DNA from: JBIQLO01 sp044464175
GTDB lineage: Bacteria > Planctomycetota > Phycisphaerae > Tepidisphaerales > Tepidisphaeraceae
NCBI GenBank assembly: GCA_044464175.1
Contig: JBIQLO010000100.1
Span: 1-13,915, forward strand
Length of the DNA stretch: 13,915 bases
Direction: 5' to 3'
Shown here: piece after piece, positions 4,838 through 9,043 of the stretch
Position numbering within the stretch: position 1 is the stretch's first letter
How the letters are laid out: every line of letters begins with the position of its first letter
Position numbers and translations under genes: made by a program
Notes under the pieces: model-generated
Told to the model about the DNA's origin: nothing
Seen by the model: only the letters and a program-made list of their open reading frames with translations
Databases searched by the model: none

Positions 4838-5028
4838 ACAGCACTCTTGCATACCCCAAGCGTCGATTCCCCACGCCGCGATTCACGGCAGAATCCCTCA
4901 TGGTCAAAACCGGCCCCGTGACGCGGCCGGACGATCATGACGACGGTGATGAATGGTTGCGGCAACGGAACGCGGAAGAAGCGGCTGGATCGGCCTTGGA
5001 AGGGGACCGGTTCGATGGCCTTGGATGA
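4834..5028 (+). CDS. small acidic hypothetical protein, last gene of operon 2
   Basis: The 64-residue protein starts at an ATG that overlaps the stop of the DUF4406 gene (ATGA), a sign of translational coupling; AGGGAG lies about 8 nt upstream. It begins MNSTLAYPKRRFPTPRFTAE, with a basic proline-containing N-terminus. An acidic centre (RPDDHDDGDEWLRQRN) and a Glu/Ala tail follow. It is probably largely disordered. The strong terminator at 5044-5077 follows 15 nt after the stop, closing operon 2. Function is not recognised. Confidence 0.6.
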   Translation: MNSTLAYPKRRFPTPRFTAESLMVKTGPVTRPDDHDDGDEWLRQRNAEEAAGSALEGDRFDGLG

Positions 5029-5043
5029 TGTTCCTCCTTCCCG

Positions 5044-5077
5044 CCGGGGCGGTTTCCCGAAAGGCCGCCCCGGTTTT
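5044..5077 (+). terminator. rho-independent terminator of operon 2
   Basis: CCGGGGCGG (5044-5052) pairs perfectly with CCGCCCCGG (5065-5073) and is followed by TTTT. It lies 15 nt after the stop at 5028. The T-tract is short, so some read-through into the structured region and the tRNA-like element is possible. Confidence 0.75.
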
Positions 5078-5084
5078 GAAATTT

Positions 5085-5215
5085 GGCCGGGCGTTCCGGC
5101 CTCCCCTCGCCGGTGCCCCAAACCGCCGGGGAGTACGGAAAGCAAGACCGTCCGATGTTTTCAGCGGCATGTGTCGCGGCGCCGGGCGGGTCCGGGTTGT
5201 TATCGCTGCCCGGAC
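5085..5215 (+). other. structured non-coding stretch (three hairpins) upstream of the tRNA-like element
   Basis: No credible gene lies in 5029-5352. Besides the terminator the stretch holds three hairpins. GGCCGG (5085-5090) pairs with CCGGCC (5096-5101) around GCGTT. CTCCCC (5101-5106) pairs with GGGGAG (5128-5133), with inner CGGT/ACCG. GTCCGGG (5190-5196) pairs with CCCGGAC (5209-5215). This density suggests a structured RNA or leader rather than spacer. I see no match to a known riboswitch. Confidence 0.5.
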
Positions 5216-5257
5216 GAAATTCCCAGGCGAGGGCTCCACAACCCGCTCGACCTGGAT

Positions 5258-5330
5258 GCACCGGTAGCTCAATTGGTCAGAGCGCGGCCCGAAAGGGTTG
5301 TGGTTGCGGGTTCGAGTCCCGCCCGGTGAT
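5258..5330 (+). tRNA. tRNA-like element with no usable anticodon loop (GAAA tetraloop)
   Basis: The cloverleaf is clear. The acceptor stem is C5259-G5264 with C5323-G5328 (six pairs; G5258 and A5329 do not pair). TA is at positions 8-9, and the D arm is GCTC/GAGC with loop AATTGGTCA, including the GG needed for the elbow. The T arm is GCGGG/CCCGC with loop TTCGAGT. The anticodon arm is abnormal: CGGCCC (5285-5290) pairs with GGGTTG (5295-5300), including two G-T pairs, leaving only GAAA (5291-5294). A 7-nt loop with U33 cannot be formed, so it cannot decode. CCA is not encoded. It may be a degenerate tRNA (for example an old integration target), a processing signal for RNase P/Z, or a tRNA mimic. 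It lies about 390 bp from the integrase stop. Confidence 0.6.
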
Positions 5331-5352
5331 TTTGAAACAGGTGCTATCGGTC

Positions 5353-5496
5353 ATGTTCGTCATCGCGTTCATTCTCGCCTTCCGCAAACGCCAGCAGCGC
5401 CGGGAGGCATTGGAGCAGCGGGAGCGGCAGCGTGCCTACGCGGCTTTGTGGTGGCAACTGGCGAGGCACTGGCCGGACGATGCGCGGATGAATTGA
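5353..5496 (+). CDS. 47-aa membrane-anchored basic peptide
   Basis: ATG 5353 lies 9 nt after AGGTG, just 22 nt beyond the tRNA-like element. A GTG at 5341 in frame is possible. The peptide starts MFVIAFILAFRKRQQRREAL: a short hydrophobic segment, then a highly charged helix (EQRERQRAYAALWWQLARHW) and a short tail. It would be a membrane-anchored peptide with a basic amphipathic helix on the inside. The next gene starts 17 nt later with a good ribosome binding site, so the two are probably cotranscribed. Function is unknown. Confidence 0.5.
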   Translation: MFVIAFILAFRKRQQRREALEQRERQRAYAALWWQLARHWPDDARMN

Positions 5497-5513
5497 ACGC
5501 GGAGGCGTGAATC

Positions 5514-5741
5514 ATGGAACCGGAACTCATTTCCATCCCGACAGCGGCAAAACGGCTGGGCATCGGCCGGGAGAACCTGCGCCGCCGGATTCAGGCCGCC
5601 GGGGTGGGCGTGCCGGTGGGGCGGGGGCGGTGGAAAGTGCGGCTGGACGATGCGCGGGCGGCGCTGGTGGAAAAGAGCCGCGCGGGGAAGCGGCAGCGCC
5701 GGACGGTGGGGCGGCTGGATTATTCGGACGTGACCTGTTGA
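5514..5741 (+). CDS. excisionase-like / AlpA-type HTH protein
   Basis: The 75-residue protein starts at ATG 5514 with GGAGG (5501-5505) 8 nt upstream. It opens MEPELISIPTAAKRLGIGRE, and the 'I-x-x-AAKRLGIGRENLRRRIQ' stretch is a winged-helix-type HTH as in excisionases and MerR/AlpA-like DNA binders (residues about 6-50). A wing-like VGRGRWKVRLDDARAAL follows, where R/K-x-R-x-x-DDARA is typical of the family. A basic tail (KSRAGKRQRRTVGRLDY) is added. Its place beside the integrase supports a recombination directionality factor. It is convergent with the integrase, overlapping its end by 22 nt, rather than co-directional with it. An ordinary small regulator is the alternative. Confidence 0.7.
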   Translation: MEPELISIPTAAKRLGIGRENLRRRIQAAGVGVPVGRGRWKVRLDDARAALVEKSRAGKRQRRTVGRLDYSDVTC

Positions 5742-6922
5742 GCCTTGGACCAGACATGATCGGAAAGTTCTCTCAACTTCTCCAAGCCGACCCGCTCAAG
5801 GTAGTGGTCCAGGTCAATGGTCCCATGGGCGCGGCCCATGATGATCTTGCGTTCAATCTCCCACCGATCCGGGGGGCAGAGGTTGTAGAACGTGGTCCGC
5901 AGGCCGGTGAAGCTGCGCCGGAGCCGATGCACGCCCGCTTGCTTCTGGAGCCTTCCGAACAGATGGGAGACGGTGTTGGCGGGCATCCATCGGCCATTGC
6001 GGGATCGAGCGCGCTCCAGGGGCAGGCCGTATTCGGAGAGGAAGAAGAATTCATCATGGGCGGGATTGACCGGATCAGCGCGGCAATGGGCCTTCATGGC
6101 GACCAGCACGCCGGCGGGCAGGGGCATGATGCGCCGGACCGCGCCGGTTTTGCGGCGGCGGAAATCTATCACCGCATTGTCCCAGTCAATGCACTCGCGG
6201 GGCAGGTGGGCGATGTCGCTGTTCGTCATGGCGCACGACAGCCCCAGCATGATCCACAGCCGCATGGAGTTGTTGGCAGCGTCCAGCAGGGCCATGATTT
6301 CATCGGGGGCGAAGCATTTTTGCAGATTGATCCGCTCATGGCGGATGCGCCCCTTGTGCGGACGGATAAACGTCGGGCCGGGGCGGAATCGGTCGATGTA
6401 CTCCATGTCGGCCGCCCAACGGAACAGGGCCGACACGCGGACCACCAAACTATCGAACGCGGCCCCGCCATAGTGACGATGGGCCTGGGCATAGGCGGAG
6501 AACTCCTCCGGCCCGATCTGCCCGATGGGCAGGCTGGCAATGGACCGGCCGCCTACCATGAATTCGCCGAAGCGGTTCAATTCGCTGACGTAGTTGGCAT
6601 AGGTGCGTTCAGCGATGGGCTGATTGCGTGCGCCGATGCGGGCCTTTTGGGCGGCGAGGAACAGGGCCAGAACATCCCGATAGAGCAGGGCGGTGGGCAG
6701 GGGAGCGGATTCCTGTTTGTCGATGGCGCGTTTCTTGGCGATCCACTTATCCTCCACATCCGCCAGCGGCACGCTCTTGGACGCTACCCATCGGGATGCC
6801 CCTTTGTACCATCGGACCCATCCACGGGCCGTAGGCGTACAGCCAGCGGGCCAGCGGCGGGGATCGGCGGGTGCCCAAGGGTGTTTCTGGACGTTGCCCA
6901 TAGTCAACTGACTCACTATCAT
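5720..6922 (-). CDS. tyrosine-type site-specific integrase
   Basis: The 400-residue protein (ATG 6922; ATG 6901, giving MGNVQKHPW, is a plausible alternative) has a core-binding domain (residues about 75-175; YRDVLALFLAAQKARIG, then TYANYVSELNRFGEFM). A catalytic domain follows (about 200-385). Visible active-site features are the beta-hairpin Lys (RRRKTGAVRR, K258), box II Arg in GLRTTFYN (R342), His in GRAHGTID (H366) and the nucleophile Tyr in LDHYLERV (Y374). The usual box I Arg is not obvious (CAMTNSDIAHL), and the first His of the box II HxLRH is replaced. It should catalyse integration and excision of the element. It is divergent from the XRE gene at 7005 and convergent with the excisionase-like gene. 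Confidence 0.9.
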   Translation of the reverse strand: MIVSQLTMGNVQKHPWAPADPRRWPAGCTPTARGWVRWYKGASRWVASKSVPLADVEDKWIAKKRAIDKQESAPLPTALLYRDVLALFLAAQKARIGARNQPIAERTYANYVSELNRFGEFMVGGRSIASLPIGQIGPEEFSAYAQAHRHYGGAAFDSLVVRVSALFRWAADMEYIDRFRPGPTFIRPHKGRIRHERINLQKCFAPDEIMALLDAANNSMRLWIMLGLSCAMTNSDIAHLPRECIDWDNAVIDFRRRKTGAVRRIMPLPAGVLVAMKAHCRADPVNPAHDEFFFLSEYGLPLERARSRNGRWMPANTVSHLFGRLQKQAGVHRLRRSFTGLRTTFYNLCPPDRWEIERKIIMGRAHGTIDLDHYLERVGLEKLRELSDHVWSKAQQVTSE

Positions 6923-6990
6923 TTAACTGAAGGAAAGATAGTCAACCGTGATATTAAACACTTGACTATTATTAGCGGGGTGGCTAAGAT
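6899..6990 (+). promoter_or_regulatory. integrase/regulator intergenic region: promoter and three operator-like boxes
   Basis: The box ATAGTCAAC occurs at 6900-6908 and 6938-6946, and its inverse TTGACTAT at 6962-6969. The inverted copy contains the -35 TTGACT (6962-6967) of a near-ideal rightward promoter with TAAGAT at 6985-6990 (17-nt spacer). The copy at 6938-6946 holds a leftward TTGACT that could serve the integrase, and the copy at 6900-6908 covers the alternative integrase start. A regulator binding these boxes would repress both genes. The predicted rightward start near 6997 would leave a nearly leaderless mRNA. Confidence 0.7.
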
Positions 6991-7004
6991 TGGAGGCATG
7001 GACC

Positions 7005-7229
7005 GTGTTGAATACCGAATTTATTCACAGCCGCCGCAAGGCGATGGGCCTGACGCAAGCGGAAGCTGCCGAGAAGGCCGGTATCTCAACCGCCGTCCAG
7101 TGGTCCCAGATCGAGACGGGAACACGGCAGAACCTCTACCCACAGACGCTCCAGCGGATCGCGCTGGCCTTGGAATGCACGGTGGACGACCTGCTCCAGC
7201 CAATCGAACCCATTGCGCAAAATCATTAG
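7005..7229 (+). CDS. XRE-family HTH transcriptional regulator
   Basis: The protein (74 residues from GTG 7005) begins VLNTEFIHSRRKAMGLTQAE and is essentially one HTH_3 domain. RRKAMGLTQAEAAEKAGIS forms helices 1-3, and QWSQIETGTRQN the recognition region with the family's 'S-Q-I-E-x-G'. LQRIALALECTVDDLLQP is the closing helix. GGAGG (6992-6996) lies 8 nt before GTG 7005; a TTG at 6990 in frame has no ribosome binding site. It is divergent from the integrase. The ATAGTCAA boxes between them suggest it represses itself and the integrase, as in small temperate elements. It is the outermost recognisable gene of the element on the right. Confidence 0.85.
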   Translation: MLNTEFIHSRRKAMGLTQAEAAEKAGISTAVQWSQIETGTRQNLYPQTLQRIALALECTVDDLLQPIEPIAQNH

Positions 7230-7273
7230 CCACTTTCGGGATTTTCGGTTTTCTCTTAGGAAATGAGACATTG

Positions 7274-7318
7274 GCGGGCAAAGTCCCACCCACGCCGGCG
7301 GGGTTTTTTATTGCCCGC
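7274..7318 (+). terminator. hairpin terminator between the XRE gene and purM
   Basis: GCGGGCAA (7274-7281) and TTGCCCGC (7311-7318) form a perfect 8-bp outer stem. Inside, CCC..CG (7289-7294) can pair with CG..GGG (7299-7303) just before TTTTTT (7304-7309), which suits rightward termination after the XRE gene. The outer stem is also placed to end leftward transcripts. This stretch is the likeliest zone for the element's right end, but no att repeat can be shown. Confidence 0.6.
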
Positions 7319-7320
7319 AC

Positions 7321-8424
7321 CTAACGCACCTTTAGTGAATCCGCCTCGAAGGTGAGGCCCAGCGGTTCGATCTCCACCGCCTTCCGATCTCCCTGTTTCT
7401 GGACGGTTCCACCGCGCCAGGCGGCATGGCCGCTCGCGGCCGCCAGCTTCAGGCAGGCTTCGGCCTGCTCCGGCGGGATATAGACCGCAAAGCCCGCCCC
7501 CATGTTGAAGGTGGCATAGGCCTCGCGCAGCTCCACCGGCCCGTGCTTCTGGATAAATGAGAAGATCGGCGGCGGCGTGCCCACATCGACCATGTGATAG
7601 ACAAACGGCTCATCCAGCCGCATCAGCTTCCGCCAGCCGTGCCCGGTCAGGTGGGCGGCGTAATGCAGCTCAATCCCGGCCTGCTGACAGGCCGCGATGA
7701 AACGCACATAGATCACCGACGGGTCCAGCAGCGCCTCGCCATAGGTCCGTCCATCCTCCATCGGGGTCAGGTACCCCTTTGGCAGCCGCCCGGCCAGTTG
7801 GCGGCACAGACTCAGCCCGTTGGTCTGCACACCGCTGCTGGCCAGCAGGATGATGGCGTCTCCATCCCGCACCTGCCCGGTGATGCGCTGCGATTTGGGA
7901 TGAATCTGCCCGACGGCCGAGCCGGCCAGCACGATCGTCTCCGGATTCACAATCCCCTTGAGGGCGGGGGTTTCCCCGCCGCCCCAGACGGCGTTGGCCT
8001 GGCGGCATCCCTCGGCGAATCCCTCGGCCAGATCCTCAGCCCGCCGGGCGTCGGCAAACCACTCGGCATCCCCCACGGCCGCGTGCATGGCGACCGACAG
8101 GGGGGCCGCCCCGGTGGTGATCAGGTCGTTGACGATGGTGGCCACAGTGTCGATGCCGACCGAGCGGTAAAAGCTCTGGCCGGTCAACTGGAGCATCGCG
8201 TCGGCCACCAGGTTCTTGGTTCCCAGCCCCTCTTCCACATGCGCCAGGTATCGGTCGGGCATTTCGATGAGGTAGGCGCTCTCGCCCCGAATGCCGGCCG
8301 GCTCGCTCATGCCATGCGCCTCCAGCGCCCCGGCCGTCGTGGCCGCCGCCTTCTGGCAGGCCCGCTTAAAGGCGTCCAACCGATCGTAGTTGACCCCGGA
8401 TTGTTCGTAGCTGAGGGAACTCAT
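7321..8424 (-). CDS. purM: phosphoribosylformylglycinamidine cyclo-ligase (AIR synthetase), divergent type
   Basis: PurM closes FGAM to AIR with ATP in purine synthesis, in the cytoplasm. The 367-residue protein (family about 345) shows the AIRS order. SYEQSGVNYDRLDAF at the N-terminus and VEEGLGTKNLVAD (residues about 63-75) come first. Then follow IVNDLITTGAAPL (canonical VDD is VND), AVWGGGETPALKG (about 146-157), LLASSGVQTNGLSL (about 193-206), LTGHGWRKLMR (canonical TGGG) and ATFNMGAGFAVYIP (about 305-317). These variants mark a divergent PurM subfamily that I know from other bacteria, though they could also indicate a PurM-fold relative with another substrate. No ribosome binding site is obvious. 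The right end of the island lies directly behind its stop. Confidence 0.85.
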   Translation of the reverse strand: MSSLSYEQSGVNYDRLDAFKRACQKAAATTAGALEAHGMSEPAGIRGESAYLIEMPDRYLAHVEEGLGTKNLVADAMLQLTGQSFYRSVGIDTVATIVNDLITTGAAPLSVAMHAAVGDAEWFADARRAEDLAEGFAEGCRQANAVWGGGETPALKGIVNPETIVLAGSAVGQIHPKSQRITGQVRDGDAIILLASSGVQTNGLSLCRQLAGRLPKGYLTPMEDGRTYGEALLDPSVIYVRFIAACQQAGIELHYAAHLTGHGWRKLMRLDEPFVYHMVDVGTPPPIFSFIQKHGPVELREAYATFNMGAGFAVYIPPEQAEACLKLAAASGHAAWRGGTVQKQGDRKAVEIEPLGLTFEADSLKVR

Positions 8425-8469
8425 GCGGCATGTTGTACCGGTTTTTCGGTGAAGTGCGAAGAGGGGGCG

Positions 8470-8949
8470 CTATCGACGGATCGCATGAACCAGCGCGCCA
8501 AGGAGAACCAGCGTACCGCTGAGGATCAGCGCGATGGCCAGGGTTGACTGGACGGGCGCAGCGCTGGAGGGGGAAAGGAGGACTCCGAGGCCCAGCAGCA
8601 CAACACTCAGCGTCGGACTACGCCAGAGGGCAAATTGGATTGGATGGATGTGAAACGTGCGGGGGGCATCGCTTGGCCGGGCCACCCGCGCGAAGGTGAG
8701 GCAGAAGACCAGCAGAATCAGGTCGAACCCCAATGCGCTGATCAGCGCCCTGAAGCCCGGCCATCCATGCACCTGCCAGAGGTCCGTCTGCATATAGACG
8801 GTTCCGAACAGGAGAAAGCCGAAAATAAACGAAAGAATGCGCCATCCCACCGCCGCCATCGGCGACTCCTCCGGCCGGGGCGGCGGCTGGTAATCCAGTA
8901 CCAGTGGCGGCGGATCGCATGGGCGAGGTTCTCCGGGCGGATCGGTCAT
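8470..8949 (-). CDS. hypothetical four-helix membrane protein
   Basis: From ATG 8949 the protein has 159 residues (MTDPPGEPRPCDPPPLVLDY); the frame continues upstream to 8994, but that would read through a palindromic repeat. The first 35 residues are proline-rich and probably cytoplasmic. Four hydrophobic segments follow: WRILSFIFGFLLFGTVYM, FRALISALGFDLILLVFCLTF, LSVVLLGLGVLLS and STLAIALILSGTLVLLGALV. The chain ends HAIRR. No catalytic motif is visible. It lies 45 nt upstream of purM and downstream of gyrA, all leftward. Function is unknown. Confidence 0.65.
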   Translation of the reverse strand: MTDPPGEPRPCDPPPLVLDYQPPPRPEESPMAAVGWRILSFIFGFLLFGTVYMQTDLWQVHGWPGFRALISALGFDLILLVFCLTFARVARPSDAPRTFHIHPIQFALWRSPTLSVVLLGLGVLLSPSSAAPVQSTLAIALILSGTLVLLGALVHAIRR

Positions 8950-8978
8950 GATTGCGGCCTCAAGGCCGATGGGTGCCA

Positions 8979-9010
8979 CGGGACCATCCCGCACGGGTTG
9001 AAAACCCGTG
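8979..9010. repeat. double palindrome (REP-like) between gyrA and the membrane protein
   Basis: CGGGA-CCA-TCCCG (8979-8991) is followed directly by CACGGGTT-GAA-AACCCGTG (8992-9010), two perfect stems with 3-nt loops. The words GTGCCACG before and after them repeat. It sits 33 nt after the gyrA stop and may act as a leftward transcript end. The form suggests a dispersed genomic palindrome. Confidence 0.6.
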
Positions 9011-9043
9011 CCACGACATTAGCGGTCTGCGGCCTCCCATTAT

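Noticed and set aside
5296..5305. tRNA-His anticodon loop (TTGTGGT) in the tRNA-like element
   Set aside because: The bases flanking TTGTGGT cannot form an anticodon stem, whereas the GAAA-capped six-pair stem is well formed.
5258..7320. att core repeat defining exact island ends
   Set aside because: I found no direct repeat of the tRNA-like 3' end elsewhere in the window; the left end is probably outside it.
5507..7324. 605-codon open frame on the plus strand
   Set aside because: It covers the integrase in antisense, has no domain signal, and crosses the regulator in another frame.
7594..8547. 317-codon plus-strand frame
   Set aside because: It is antisense to purM and has no recognisable domain.
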